Assembly (NCBI GenBank): GCA_020720045.1
Contig: DYPH01000013.1
Span: forward strand, 1-64,000
Reading direction: 5' to 3'
Source of the DNA: Sorangium cellulosum
Lineage (GTDB): Bacteria; Myxococcota_A; Polyangia; Polyangiales; Polyangiaceae
DNA length: 64,000 nucleotides
The stretch's first letter is position 1. Each line of letters begins with the position of its first letter. Both the position numbers and the translations under genes were made by a program. The notes under the pieces were generated by a model. That model was not told the origin of the DNA, ran no database searches, and was given only the letters and a program-made list of their open reading frames with translations. Below are positions 8,420 to 17,254 of this stretch, in pieces.

Positions 8420-9610
8420 TCATGCCTCCCTGCAAACCTCACGTAAGAGAATCGGAGTCGCATATTCGAACGTGGAAGGGGGCGTAAGCAGCGACACAAC
8501 GACCAGGGATCCTTCATCATGATCAAAGAAGGATCCCGGATGGACGACGATGCCGCAGGTGCGGAGGAGCCTGACGCAAAAGTCCTCCTCGTCGACGTGG
8601 ATCGGCAGGCGAAGCGTCGCATACCAGCCCCCTTCGAGGTCGCGGAGGGAGATTGGTGCGCCCCGCAAACAATCTCGTAAATATTGAAGATTCCTTGCAC
8701 AGCGCCCGCGGATGGCCGATTCCTGGACGTCTCTACTCGCGAGCAGCGCCGGTAGAGCACGCTGGACGGGGGTGCTTACCGAAAGGAACGTATCGGCGAT
8801 CCACTCAAGGCGTTCCAGCGTCTCTGTCACCGCTGGAGCCGCACCATCAACGACGATCCAGCCGCACTTCATTTGTGGAAGCGCCGCGAGCTTTGACAGA
8901 CCCGATAAGGCGAAAACGAGACCGCGCTTCTCGTGGCCCGCCACCGAAGTGACCCTGGTTGCGTCATCTCGGAGCGGATAACGCGCAAAAACTTCGTCCG
9001 ATACAATCGGTAGATCGAGGGACAGAAGTTGCTCTCGCTCGGTCTCCTTCAAATAGTGCCCGGTTGGATTGTTGGGAGAGACGACGAGAATCGCTCGCGT
9101 TCGATCCGTCTTCCTTTCTTCAAGATCTCGGACATCGATGTAGTGAGCTCCGTCGTAACGTACCGGATACGGAATCAGCTCAACACCGGAGAATTTCGCG
9201 AGAAAGTCGAAGAGCGGATAGGAGGGGGCCGGGACAAGAACGGCGTCGCCGGGGTCACAAAGGAGCGTAAAGAGCCAACTGTACGCCTCGCTAGTGCTGG
9301 CCGTCAGTACTACTTGTTCGGCAGCGACATTCGTCCCGTGGGCGCGCAGATCCGCTGCAACTGCTTCGCGCGCGGAAGGGAGCCCAAAGGGGAGCGGCTC
9401 GTAGCGCAGATTCTCTGATTGTTGGAAGGCACCAAGAATCGCCGCCGCATCGTAGGGAATGCCGGCGTCGGTCGGATTGGCCACCGTGAGGTCATACACC
9501 GGGCCGCTTGCGGCGCGTTCCGCGTGGGCCTGTGTGAGGCGGTTGGTCGCGGCGCCGACGGCAGTCCGCGCCGAAAACCGCGGGGAACGGGCGGCGTCGA
9601 AGGATTCCAT
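8420..9610 (-). CDS. PLP-dependent class I/II aminotransferase
   Basis: A 396-aa fold-type I aminotransferase. Visible features are the cofactor-ring region TASTSEAYSW near residue 104, VSPNNPTGHY near 178 with the conserved Asn-Pro, SDEVFARY near 206 with the Asp that pairs with the pyridine nitrogen, and the Schiff-base Lys in SGLSKLAALPQMKCGW near 240. Substrate specificity cannot be read from the sequence. It stands alone on the minus strand, divergent from the tRNA-dihydrouridine synthase with a 187-bp gap. Confidence 0.88.
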   Translation of the reverse strand: MESFDAARSPRFSARTAVGAATNRLTQAHAERAASGPVYDLTVANPTDAGIPYDAAAILGAFQQSENLRYEPLPFGLPSAREAVAADLRAHGTNVAAEQVVLTASTSEAYSWLFTLLCDPGDAVLVPAPSYPLFDFLAKFSGVELIPYPVRYDGAHYIDVRDLEERKTDRTRAILVVSPNNPTGHYLKETEREQLLSLDLPIVSDEVFARYPLRDDATRVTSVAGHEKRGLVFALSGLSKLAALPQMKCGWIVVDGAAPAVTETLERLEWIADTFLSVSTPVQRALPALLASRDVQESAIRGRCARNLQYLRDCLRGAPISLRDLEGGWYATLRLPIHVDEEDFCVRLLRTCGIVVHPGSFFDHDEGSLVVVSLLTPPSTFEYATPILLREVCREA

Positions 9611-9797
9611 GCGAGCCCTCTACAAAGGGGGCGCGGAAACGGCGAGGGGGATGAACACGTTGCGCAGGCGGCCCATGGCGTCGAGGCCCCTTCACGCGAG
9701 CGATAGATGAGGTTGACTATTGTTTTCAATAAGGGCGCTCGACGGTTGGCGCAACAAACCGGTGGGGGGGCGCGGGGAGTTGCGCTAAGCGGCCCGC

Positions 9798-10802
9798 GTG
9801 GCGACCCATCAGGAACTTCGTGCTCTTTTCGCGCAAAAACCGGCCATCCTCGCCCCCCTTGAGGACGTGAGCGACGAGGTGTTCCGCCGCCTTTGCCGCA
9901 AGTACGGGGCGACGATCTGCGTGACCGAGTTCGTCAACGTCGAAGGGCTCCTTCGCGGGTGCACGAAGGCGCGCCGAAAGTTAAACCTTTCGACCGACGA
10001 CGCCCTCACCGCCATTCAAATCTACGGCGCAGACCCGGGGCGACTCGCCGAGGCTGCGGAGATCGCTGAAGAGGCGAACCCGCTCTACCTCGATATCAAT
10101 TGCGGGTGTTGGGTGCCCAAAATCGCCGGACGTGGCGCCGGTGCCGGGTGGCTTAGAGAGCCTGCCGCGATGGTCGCGATGGCGAAAATGGTCGTCGAGC
10201 GCGTGAAGCTTCCGGTAACCGTGAAGACGCGGATTGGCTGGGGACCCGAGAGCGATATGCCGATTGTGGAATTGGCAAAACGCTTGGAAGATGCAGGGGT
10301 TGCTGCGCTCACGCTCCACTGCCGCACGGCGCAAATGGGGCACTCGGGGAAGGCCGATTGGAGTTGGGCGAAGAAGGCACGCGAGGTCGTCTCAATTCCG
10401 GTGATCGTCAATGGGGACGTGAAGAGCGCGGAAGATGCGCGACGTGCCCTCGACGAGACCGGTTGCGAAGGGGTGATGATCGGTCGTCGCGCCATTGAGC
10501 ATCCGTGGATCTTTCGTGAAGTCCGGAGCTACGTTGACAAGGATATTCTGCTGGAGATGCCGACCTTTGACGAGCGGATTGAGCTCTGCAAAGAGCATTT
10601 GATTGCCAACGTCGCGGCGCGCGGCGAGGTTCACGGAGTGCGCGTCACACGCCGCCACCTCGCCGGCTACCTCTCCGGCATGCACGGCGCCGCCCAGCTC
10701 CGCAACCGCCTGAACACCTGCGACACCCTCGAAGGGTGCCTCGAAATTCTCGGCGAGGCACAACGCCCGCGCCCCCTCGGCGACTCGCCGCACGCGGCAT
10801 GA
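9798..10802 (+). CDS. dus: tRNA-dihydrouridine synthase (DusB-like)
   Basis: A 334-aa flavoenzyme that reduces uridines in tRNA to dihydrouridine. The FMN barrel motifs are present: APLEDVSDEVFRRLCR near the N-terminus, the QIYGADP segment, DINCGCWVPK (the family usually has DINxGCP), VTVKTRIGW, LHCRTAQMGHSGKADW, PVIVNGDV, and GCEGVMIGRRAIEHPWIF. The C-terminal helical domain follows. The Pro usually after GC is replaced by Trp. Its stop overlaps the start of the PLD-like gene by 4 bp (ATGA), so the two are translationally coupled. Confidence 0.88.
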   Translation: MATHQELRALFAQKPAILAPLEDVSDEVFRRLCRKYGATICVTEFVNVEGLLRGCTKARRKLNLSTDDALTAIQIYGADPGRLAEAAEIAEEANPLYLDINCGCWVPKIAGRGAGAGWLREPAAMVAMAKMVVERVKLPVTVKTRIGWGPESDMPIVELAKRLEDAGVAALTLHCRTAQMGHSGKADWSWAKKAREVVSIPVIVNGDVKSAEDARRALDETGCEGVMIGRRAIEHPWIFREVRSYVDKDILLEMPTFDERIELCKEHLIANVAARGEVHGVRVTRRHLAGYLSGMHGAAQLRNRLNTCDTLEGCLEILGEAQRPRPLGDSPHAA

Positions 10803-11449
10803 CTGATGCCCCGCGCCGGGTCGCGCTTTCGCTGGTGGAGGACGGCGCCCACTACGACGACGTCCTCGAACGCCTGCTCCGGGAGGCGCGGGTTTCCGTC
10901 TGGATCTCGACGGCGAATGTAAAAGATGTGCGTGTCGAGGCGCCGATCGGTACCCGAGATCGGGCGGCCGGGCGCTGGACGACGTTCCTTGCGCGCCTCT
11001 GGGATCTTTCGCAGAACGGCATCGACGTGCGGCTCTTGCATGGCGGGAAGCCGTCGCGCGCGTTCGCGGCCACCGAGCGGGCCCTGCTCGCCGAGCGCGG
11101 GAACGCGGTTACTGTTCGCCGTCCCACAGCCCACCACTGCATGCGGGTGCATCTGAAGTTGGTGCTCGTCGATGGGCGTTGGGCCTACTTTGGCAGCGCG
11201 AACCTCACCGGCGCAGGACTGGGCGGGAAGGGGGACGGGCGGCGAAACTTCGAGTTAGGAGCCATCGTCGACGACGACGTGATCCTCGATCGCCTTCAAG
11301 AGCGCTTTGATCGGATCTTTCGAGGGGAAGAATGTGCATCCTGCACGCTTCGGCGCGAATGCCCGGCCCCGCTCGACATCCCTAAAAAAACATCAGTGGC
11401 TCTATCGGCCACTCGCACGCGTCGTCCGAGAAAAACCGCCCCGAAGTGA
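10799..11449 (+). CDS. Phospholipase D-like domain protein with Cys-rich tail
   Basis: A 216-aa protein with a single HKD motif: HLKLVLVDGRWAYFGSANLTGAG near residue 120. PLD-superfamily enzymes need two HKD motifs, so it probably acts as a homodimer, as in Nuc-type nucleases and some phospholipases. After the domain come four cysteines (CASCTLRREC and a flanking Cys) that could bind metal, and a basic tail (TRTRRPRKTAPK), which fits nucleic-acid binding. The start is the ATG overlapping the dus stop; a longer upstream reading frame is a dus shadow. Confidence 0.78.
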   Translation: MTDAPRRVALSLVEDGAHYDDVLERLLREARVSVWISTANVKDVRVEAPIGTRDRAAGRWTTFLARLWDLSQNGIDVRLLHGGKPSRAFAATERALLAERGNAVTVRRPTAHHCMRVHLKLVLVDGRWAYFGSANLTGAGLGGKGDGRRNFELGAIVDDDVILDRLQERFDRIFRGEECASCTLRRECPAPLDIPKKTSVALSATRTRRPRKTAPK

Positions 11450-11460
11450 CCTCCGGGGCG
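11430..11460 (-). terminator. Intrinsic terminator for the minus-strand hydrolase gene
   Basis: A 7-bp GC stem (11437-11443 with 11454-11460) is followed on the minus strand by a run of T (complement of aaaaa at 11431-11435). It serves the gene ending at 11510 and overlaps the last codons of the convergent PLD-like gene. Confidence 0.75.
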
Positions 11461-11509
11461 TCGCGAGAGACGGCGGGCCCAATTGGATAGGGGCCGCGTC
11501 TGCGACGGA

Positions 11510-12397
11510 TCATGCGGCCTTGGCGGCCCGCGCCCCTTCTTGGCGCTTCATGTACCATGCACGCGTTTCGGCGATGCGGATGTCGTCCCCTGCCTCGCCG
11601 GGGGTAAAGCTCGGCTTGAGGTAATCGACGACCGCCTTGCCAAGCTTCCGCCAAGGGATCATTTTGTAGGGATTTGTCCCGGTTTTTGAGCGGAGATCGT
11701 CGATGGAGCGCGCCTTGGTGCCGATCAGGTAGAGGCTCCCGCCGAGCCAGAAGGGAAAGACCATGAGTCCGGCGAAGGCGAGCCCGGCGCCGCGAAGGGC
11801 GAGGGAAGGGTTCACCCGCTGGAGGACGTCGAAGGCGACGTCTTGGTGCTCGATTTCCTCGAGCGCGTGCCAGCGAAGGAGGTCCGCCATGGCTGGATCC
11901 ATGCGCGTGAGAACGTCGGTGTCGAGGGCGACGCGACCGAGGGTAGCCGTGAAGTGTTCCACCCCGGCCGTCGTCGCGAGGCGGAGCGCGTGGGGGGACT
12001 TTTTTTCGATAAATTCGAAGGCAAATCCTTTAAATACCTTGAGAAAAGAGTCTACGGGGTATCCCTGCTCGCGCATCTTCGCAAACACGCGCTCGTGCTC
12101 GTAGCCGTGCCGCCCTTCTTGGCCAGCGAAGTCGCGGATTGCCTTCACGAGCTCGGCGTCGTCGCCGACGCTGCCCTTGTAGTGATTCACCGAGCGGATA
12201 AAGAAACGCTCGCCGTCCGGGAAGAGCAGGTGAAGCGCATTGACGATGGAGGTCGCTACGAGGCTGTCAGCAAACCATCGATCGGGGAGCGAATCGAAGT
12301 TGAAGTTGGGGGTACGCAGAGGAATTTTGCGCTCTTGGGGTACTCCCGCGCTTGCAGCCACCGTCGTCTCCACGCCTGCATCCTGGGAAATTTTCAT
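11510..12397 (-). CDS. Metal-dependent hydrolase, ferritin-like (PF10118 type)
   Basis: A 295-aa protein whose acidic/His pattern (GQEGRHGYEHERV, AGVEHFTA, WHALEEIEHQDVAFDV) is typical of the family annotated as metal-dependent hydrolase (PF10118), which has a helical di-metal ferritin-like core. A hydrophobic segment (GLAFAGLMVFPFWLGGSLYLIG, split here by its length of about 22) suggests membrane association. The ATG at 12397 is preceded by GGAGG and is preferred over an upstream in-frame start. It is divergent from a TetR regulator, which likely controls it. The chemical reaction is not established. Confidence 0.8.
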   Translation of the reverse strand: MKISQDAGVETTVAASAGVPQERKIPLRTPNFNFDSLPDRWFADSLVATSIVNALHLLFPDGERFFIRSVNHYKGSVGDDAELVKAIRDFAGQEGRHGYEHERVFAKMREQGYPVDSFLKVFKGFAFEFIEKKSPHALRLATTAGVEHFTATLGRVALDTDVLTRMDPAMADLLRWHALEEIEHQDVAFDVLQRVNPSLALRGAGLAFAGLMVFPFWLGGSLYLIGTKARSIDDLRSKTGTNPYKMIPWRKLGKAVVDYLKPSFTPGEAGDDIRIAETRAWYMKRQEGARAAKAA

Positions 12398-12426
12398 CGT
12401 TCTCAAGCCTCCGTTCGGCACGAAAG

Positions 12427-12440
12427 AAACATAGGTGTTT
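12427..12440. promoter_or_regulatory. Candidate TetR operator
   Basis: A perfect inverted repeat, AAACA-TAGG-TGTTT, lies in the 45-bp gap between the divergent hydrolase and TetR genes, just 2 bp before the regulator's ATG. Position and symmetry fit an autoregulatory operator. The arms are short, so this is a candidate only. Confidence 0.4.
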
Positions 12441-12442
12441 TT

Positions 12443-13096
12443 ATGGCAACGTCAAGACGTCGAAGCAATGCGGCCGCTAGCCCGGGCACCGGCAAGTGGG
12501 ACCGCTCCCACACGACGCCCGAGCGTCGGAGCGAACAGCGTGCAAAAATCCTCGCCGCGACCACGAGCGTTGTGGCGAGTCGCGGCCTCTCAAAGACGAC
12601 GGTCCAGCACGTGATTGACCTCGCCGGCGTCGGGCGGAGGACCTTCTACGAGCACTTCGACGACCTCCCGTCGGCGGTGCTGACGCTCCACACTGAAACC
12701 GGTCGGCTGCTTTTTCAGGCGGTTGAGAGCGCGGTTGCCGCGGCGCCGCCGGGCCCGGTGGAGAAGATTCGAGCGGGCGTCCACGCGATTTTGGCGATGA
12801 TCGCCGCTGACGAAGACCTCGCGCGCGTCCTTTTCGTGGAAGTGCGGTCTCTCGGGCCGGAGCACGAAGTCCGTCGCGAGGCGGTCATCCAGCGCTTTTC
12901 GGCGTTCCTGCTGGAAGGGCTCGCCCGTGCCCACGCGAGCGGCGACGTCTCCCGTCCACCGGATGAACTGACTGTATTTGCGTTGGTTTCCGCTGTTGAG
13001 GCGGTCGCGCTTCGCTACGTCTATCGCCAGGAAGCGTCGCGTGCCGTGGAGGCGACGCAGGCGCTCGTGGAGCTCGTGCTGCGTGCGTTCCGTTGA
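12443..13096 (+). CDS. TetR-family transcriptional regulator
   Basis: A 217-aa one-component repressor. A basic, low-complexity N-terminus of about 25 residues precedes the TetR helix-turn-helix (RAKILAATTSVVASRGLSKTTVQHVIDLAGVGRRTFYEHF, residues about 33-70). The remaining 145 residues are the all-helical ligand and dimer domain; the ligand is unknown. It is transcribed away from the ferritin-like hydrolase and probably regulates that gene and itself. Confidence 0.9.
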   Translation: MATSRRRSNAAASPGTGKWDRSHTTPERRSEQRAKILAATTSVVASRGLSKTTVQHVIDLAGVGRRTFYEHFDDLPSAVLTLHTETGRLLFQAVESAVAAAPPGPVEKIRAGVHAILAMIAADEDLARVLFVEVRSLGPEHEVRREAVIQRFSAFLLEGLARAHASGDVSRPPDELTVFALVSAVEAVALRYVYRQEASRAVEATQALVELVLRAFR

Positions 13097-13195
13097 GGGG
13101 CATCGGCCGTTCCGTGCAGATTTCCCGGCAGCGGGAATCCCGCGTTCGTCGGCCGGCCTTCGACAGTCCCAGCGGTTCTGTGTAGAGAGCAACCA

Positions 13196-13741
13196 ATGCT
13201 GCCGTCGCCGCCTCCGTCGCGCCTCGACCTCTCGCGCCCCTTTCATCCGCTCCGGATTGCGGTCGTTACCGTCTCCGACACCCGCACTCCGAAAGATGAC
13301 CGCTCGGGAGATTTGCTTGCGGAATACATTGTTCGCGACGGTCACGAGCTTGCGCGGCGGCTCCTCGTAAAAGACGATCGCGAGGCTATCGGCGCGTGCC
13401 TACGTGCCCTCGCAAACGACGATGCCATCGATGTCGTCGTCACGACCGGCGGCACAGGGGTGACCGGGCGCGACGTCACCCCCGAGGCCTTTCGAGACGT
13501 CTGCGAGAAGGAAATTCCAGGGTTTGGCGAACTCTTCCGTTGGCTGAGCTATGCAACGATCGGAACGGCGACGATTCAGTCCCGCGCGACTGCCGGTCTC
13601 CTCCGCGGGACCTACCTGTTCGCGCTCCCCGGATCGCCGAGCGCGTGCCGCGACGGCTGGGATCTCATCCTCCGCCAGCAGCTCGACTCCCGGCATCGCC
13701 CCTGCAACTTCGCCGAGTTGATTTCGCGCCTGCGTGAGTGA
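13196..13741 (+). CDS. moaB: Molybdopterin adenylyltransferase-family protein MoaB
   Basis: A 181-aa MoaB/Mog-type protein. The MPT-binding motifs are clear: AVVTVSDTR near residue 23, VVVTTGGTGVTGRDVTPEA near 82, and ALPGSPSACRDGWDLILRQQL near the C-terminus. The family adenylylates molybdopterin before molybdenum insertion; MoaB members in organisms that also have MogA can have a lesser or unclear role. No other molybdenum cofactor gene is in the window. The ATG lies 99 bp after the TetR stop. Confidence 0.9.
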   Translation: MLPSPPPSRLDLSRPFHPLRIAVVTVSDTRTPKDDRSGDLLAEYIVRDGHELARRLLVKDDREAIGACLRALANDDAIDVVVTTGGTGVTGRDVTPEAFRDVCEKEIPGFGELFRWLSYATIGTATIQSRATAGLLRGTYLFALPGSPSACRDGWDLILRQQLDSRHRPCNFAELISRLRE

Positions 13742-13792
13742 GGTTCGCCATCCCACACCCCACGGCGAACCTATGATACGCGTTCCGATCCA

Positions 13793-14215
13793 ATGGCACC
13801 GAAAAGCCCTCCCGAATGGGAAACGCTGTTCGCGACTCTTCGCACGTTTCGCCGGGAATTCCCCGCGCGCGGCTGGTCTTGGGATGGTCGATTTCAGTGC
13901 ATGACGTCGTCGTTGCCGGGCGAGTACGCGCCAAACGCGGAAGCCATCGCGAGGCGCACCTTTCGAGACGTGTATAATGCACGGACTCTTGTTCATGCGC
14001 CCGCAAATATTGTTGATCTCTGCGAGCGGACGGGGGGCCTCCGAGGCAACCAACACTGTTTCACCCTCGGTCCCATCGGCGGAGTGATCGTGTTCGGGCT
14101 TTGGTGGCCGTGGAACGACCAGGAGACCGTCAGTCTCCGTGTTGGTCTCCTCGACCTTGAGGCAAACGACGAGCCCTACGACACTGTCCGCGATATCTTT
14201 GGCGTTTCGTTCTGA
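13793..14215 (+). CDS. Hypothetical protein
   Basis: A 140-aa protein with no family I recognise. It is rich in aromatic residues, with a hydrophobic central stretch (GPIGGVIVFGLWWPW, about residues 92-106) that may be a buried strand rather than a membrane helix. No signal peptide. The VYNAR codons carry the second exact TGTATAATGCA word (13971-13981). It sits between moaB and the potassium channel on the same strand. Confidence 0.6.
   Translation: MAPKSPPEWETLFATLRTFRREFPARGWSWDGRFQCMTSSLPGEYAPNAEAIARRTFRDVYNARTLVHAPANIVDLCERTGGLRGNQHCFTLGPIGGVIVFGLWWPWNDQETVSLRVGLLDLEANDEPYDTVRDIFGVSF
13971..13981 (+). repeat. Dispersed word TGTATAATGCA, exact copy 2
   Basis: Identical to the copies at 492 and 30163, inside the hypothetical gene at 13793-14215 (VYNAR codons). 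The match extends to GTGTATAATGCA in all three. Confidence 0.8.
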
Positions 14216-14279
14216 GCGCCGCTCCGTGAACGAAGGAGATCGTCCGGGGCCGGTCCGTCTCGACCGAAAGAAGGGGGCG

Positions 14280-15128
14280 ATGGCCCCGCTTCGCGCCATC
14301 GGGAAGCAGGACGCCCCCTGGGAAGATTTCTACCATTGGATTCTGTACATCCGATGGTCGTATTTCTTTTTGTTTGTGGCCGGCGCCTTCCTGGCAATCA
14401 ATGTGGTTTTTGGATTCTTGTACCACCTGGATGCGCAAGGAATAGCCGGGGCGCGTCCGGGCTCCTTTGAAGACGCCTTCTACTTCAGCGTGCAGACGAT
14501 GGCGACGATCGGGTACGGCGGGATGTCGCCGGCGACCCGATACACCCATCTTCTTGTCACCGCGGAAGCGCTCCTCGGAATCGTCACGACGGCGCTCCTT
14601 ACCGGAGTCACGTTTGCCAAGTTCGCTCGCCCGAGCGCGCGCGTGCTCTTCTCCGAGAAGCTCGTGATCGGCAAGCGCGATGGAGTGCCGCAGCTTTCAA
14701 TGCGTATGGCGAATTTCCGCGGGAACAACGTCGCAGAAGCGCAATTGAAGTTCCTTCTCTTGAGGAACGTTGTCACTGCAGAGGGGGAGCGCTTTCGACG
14801 CCCTACGGAGGTTCCACTTGTGCGAAATACTACAGCAGTATTCACACTCTCGTGGACCGCCTACCACGTCATTGACGAGAACAGTCCCTTCTATGGCGAG
14901 GGGGCGCTTCAGCGTCTTCGGGACGAGGGGGTTGACTTGCTAGTGGTCTTTTCTGGGCACGACGAGACCCTCGGGCAGACCATTTTTGCCCGCTACCGCT
15001 ACCGGATCGACGACGTCGTGGTGAACGCGCGCTTCGTCGACACTGTCGGCGTCGATGACGATGGCGCCCGGACGATCGACTTCAGTCGCTTTCATGACGT
15101 TGAGCCGGAGCCGAGGACGCTGTCGTGA
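14280..15128 (+). CDS. Inward-rectifier potassium channel, KirBac family
   Basis: A 282-aa KirBac-type channel. A slide helix (DFYHWILYIRW) leads to TM1, a pore helix, and the selectivity filter TIGYG (residues 76-80), then TM2 ending in the FAKFARPSARVLFS gate and linker. The C-terminal half is the immunoglobulin-like cytoplasmic domain (MRMANFRGNNVAEAQ; AYHVIDENSPFYG), ending in IDFSRFHDVEP, all very close to KirBac1.1 as I recall it. It would form a tetramer passing potassium. The ATG has AAGAAGG upstream; a GTG at 14226 would add 18 residues. It overlaps the next gene by 4 bp. Confidence 0.92.
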   Translation: MAPLRAIGKQDAPWEDFYHWILYIRWSYFFLFVAGAFLAINVVFGFLYHLDAQGIAGARPGSFEDAFYFSVQTMATIGYGGMSPATRYTHLLVTAEALLGIVTTALLTGVTFAKFARPSARVLFSEKLVIGKRDGVPQLSMRMANFRGNNVAEAQLKFLLLRNVVTAEGERFRRPTEVPLVRNTTAVFTLSWTAYHVIDENSPFYGEGALQRLRDEGVDLLVVFSGHDETLGQTIFARYRYRIDDVVVNARFVDTVGVDDDGARTIDFSRFHDVEPEPRTLS

Positions 15129-16288
15129 GCGACCGAACTCGCCTGCGCTCGGCGGCGCGCTTCTATCTCGAAACTGCCCTCCTTTTTATGCTGGGGAAAG
15201 GTCTCTTCCTGATCTTTCTCTACGCCATAGTGATGACATTTCCGAATGCCCATCAGGGGCAGACTCCGGAGTATGTCTATTACCGTCACAGCGCATTTGG
15301 AAATGCCCTGATGAGTTGGGATGGTGGCTGGTATCGCCGGATTATCTTGGACGGCTATGCCGAAGACGGGCGTGCGGCGTTCTTTCCCGTTTTCCCCTAT
15401 CTCGTCCGCGCACTCGCATCCATTACCCACGCTCGGTGGACGACGGGGGTGGTGCTAAATAACGTCCTTACGGTCGGCGGCGCGCTCTTCCTAAGTGGTT
15501 GGATCGCCGAGAAGACCAAAGAATCGAAAGCAACATTCGTCCTTACGCGCAAGCGTGCTCGCGCCGGAGCGCTGCTTTTCTTGGTCGCTCCTGGGGCGGT
15601 ATTTTTCACAGCGCTCTACACGGAAGCGACCTTCTTCTTTTTTGTAAGTGGTTTCTTCTTCTTCGTTGCACGACGGAACTATTGGGCAGCGGCGCTGTTT
15701 GGCGCCCTTGCAAGCGCAACGCGAAGCACCGGCATTTTTTTGGCCCCTGCGCTTTTTATGGCCACGGCAGTGGAGGTGATTCGACTTCGCACTGTCACGT
15801 TAGAGTCGCTCAAAAAAATTGCCATTGTGGCTGCAGTTCCTCTGGGGCTTCTGGCATTCATGTACGTCTTGCATGCCCAGTTGAATGACCCGCTCGCGTT
15901 TGTGAAGGCACAGGTCGGTTGGGGGCGAACGTCTGGCCACATGCCCTGGGACACTGTCCTGAAAGAATTGAAGGAGCCATCCTACGGGGATGCGCTTTAC
16001 CGCGTCGACGCGCTTGCCGCCGTGGCGGCAGTCGGCCTCGCGATCTGGTCGTGCGCGAGTGGCGACGTGCTCGGTGGTATCTTCGTCGCCCTTTGCGCAA
16101 TCGCACCACTCACGACGGGAACGTCGATGTCGATGTCCCGATTCCTCGTCGTCGTGCCGAGCCTCTTTCGTGCGATCAGCCATTTCGTGGTGGGGCATCC
16201 GCGCCGTGGCAACGTCGCGTTCTTCGGGATGGCCCTTGCCGCCGCCTATTTTGGAACGACCTTCGTCCTCGGCTACTGGGCTGGGTGA
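15125..16288 (+). CDS. PIG-V-like mannosyltransferase family membrane protein
   Basis: A 387-aa polytopic membrane protein with about nine hydrophobic segments. An early luminal or periplasmic loop holds FGNALMSWDGGWYRRI and YAEDGRAAFFPVFPY, the WDGxWY and FFPxFP pattern of GPI-mannosyltransferase II (PIG-V) and its bacterial relatives, GT-C glycosyltransferases that use polyprenyl-phosphate sugars. The GTG start overlaps the channel stop by 4 bp, so the two are cotranslated. The glycan acceptor is unknown. Confidence 0.75.
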   Translation: MSDRTRLRSAARFYLETALLFMLGKGLFLIFLYAIVMTFPNAHQGQTPEYVYYRHSAFGNALMSWDGGWYRRIILDGYAEDGRAAFFPVFPYLVRALASITHARWTTGVVLNNVLTVGGALFLSGWIAEKTKESKATFVLTRKRARAGALLFLVAPGAVFFTALYTEATFFFFVSGFFFFVARRNYWAAALFGALASATRSTGIFLAPALFMATAVEVIRLRTVTLESLKKIAIVAAVPLGLLAFMYVLHAQLNDPLAFVKAQVGWGRTSGHMPWDTVLKELKEPSYGDALYRVDALAAVAAVGLAIWSCASGDVLGGIFVALCAIAPLTTGTSMSMSRFLVVVPSLFRAISHFVVGHPRRGNVAFFGMALAAAYFGTTFVLGYWAG

Positions 16289-16372
16289 CGCGGGCCTTCC
16301 GCTCCGTCGCCATCTGCGGTAGGTGCCGCCGCCATGCACCACCGCCAAAAGCGGCATGCTTAAGGAAAATCG

Positions 16373-17233
16373 ATGTCTTCCGCACCCAAAGATCGAGTCC
16401 TCCGCGCGCTTACTACCGATGGCGGTTTCCGCGTCATCGCGGCATCCACAACGCGAACTGTCCAAGGGGCAATTGCTGCCCAAAAGGCGCCGTTCCCCGC
16501 CGCCGAGACCTTCGCCGACCTCCTCACATCGGCGATTCTTTTCCGCGAGAGCATGTCGCCGGAGTTTCGCGTTCAGGTGATCATGCAGGCGAGCGACCAA
16601 CGGTCCCGCCTTGTCGCCGATGCACTGCCGGGGGGAATCACGCGCGGCCTCGTTACGCTTCCCGAGGGGCTTCGCGCGATGCCGGTCGGTCCGAATGGCG
16701 TGCTGCAAGTTCAGCGCACCATGGCGAACGGTGAAGTCCATACCGGTGTTGTGAGCGTCCCGGAAGACGGTGATGTCTCGCGCGCGATGATGCGTTACAT
16801 GCACGAATCCGAGCAGATCGTGACGATGGTGACCGTCGGCTGTCACATCGAAAATGGCGTCGTCGTTTCTGCGGGGGGGCTTCTCCTTCAGCTCCTGCCG
16901 GAGGTCGAGCGTCAAAAGCTGATGGTCATGACCGAGCGCATGGAAGACTTTCGGGATATCCACCCGCTGCTTGCACAAGGCAAGGCGGACCCGAAGACGC
17001 TCATTGACGAGACGTTCTGGGGTATGGAGTACGTTCAAACGTCCGAAAGTGAGCTCGATTTTGGCTGCCACTGCAGCCCTGCTCGTCTCGCGGCGAGCTT
17101 GTCGACCCTTCCAAAGTCGGAAATCGAAGATATGATTGCCGCCGGTGCACCGCTTGAAATTACCTGTCAATTTTGCGGTACCGAGTACAAGTTTCATCCG
17201 GAGCAGCTCCGCGGGATGCTTGTCTCTCACTGA
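16373..17233 (+). CDS. hslO: Redox-regulated molecular chaperone Hsp33
   Basis: A 286-aa holdase chaperone activated by oxidative unfolding. The N-terminal domain has the Hsp33 order (RVLRALTTDGGFRVIAA, VQVIMQASDQRSRLVADA), and the C-terminal zinc-binding switch has CHC near residue 228 and CQFC near 265, the CxC/CxxC arrangement that binds zinc when reduced and forms disulfides when oxidised. It lies 21 bp upstream of the adenine methylase on the same strand. Confidence 0.93.
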   Translation: MSSAPKDRVLRALTTDGGFRVIAASTTRTVQGAIAAQKAPFPAAETFADLLTSAILFRESMSPEFRVQVIMQASDQRSRLVADALPGGITRGLVTLPEGLRAMPVGPNGVLQVQRTMANGEVHTGVVSVPEDGDVSRAMMRYMHESEQIVTMVTVGCHIENGVVVSAGGLLLQLLPEVERQKLMVMTERMEDFRDIHPLLAQGKADPKTLIDETFWGMEYVQTSESELDFGCHCSPARLAASLSTLPKSEIEDMIAAGAPLEITCQFCGTEYKFHPEQLRGMLVSH

Positions 17234-17254
17234 ATATCCTCCAGGAAATAGCCA

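Noticed and set aside
9713-9735. TTGACT/TTGAAA hexamers and TATTG-TTTT-CAATA in the aminotransferase/dus gap
   Set aside because: No convincing -10 box at 16-18 bp in either direction; too weak to call a promoter.
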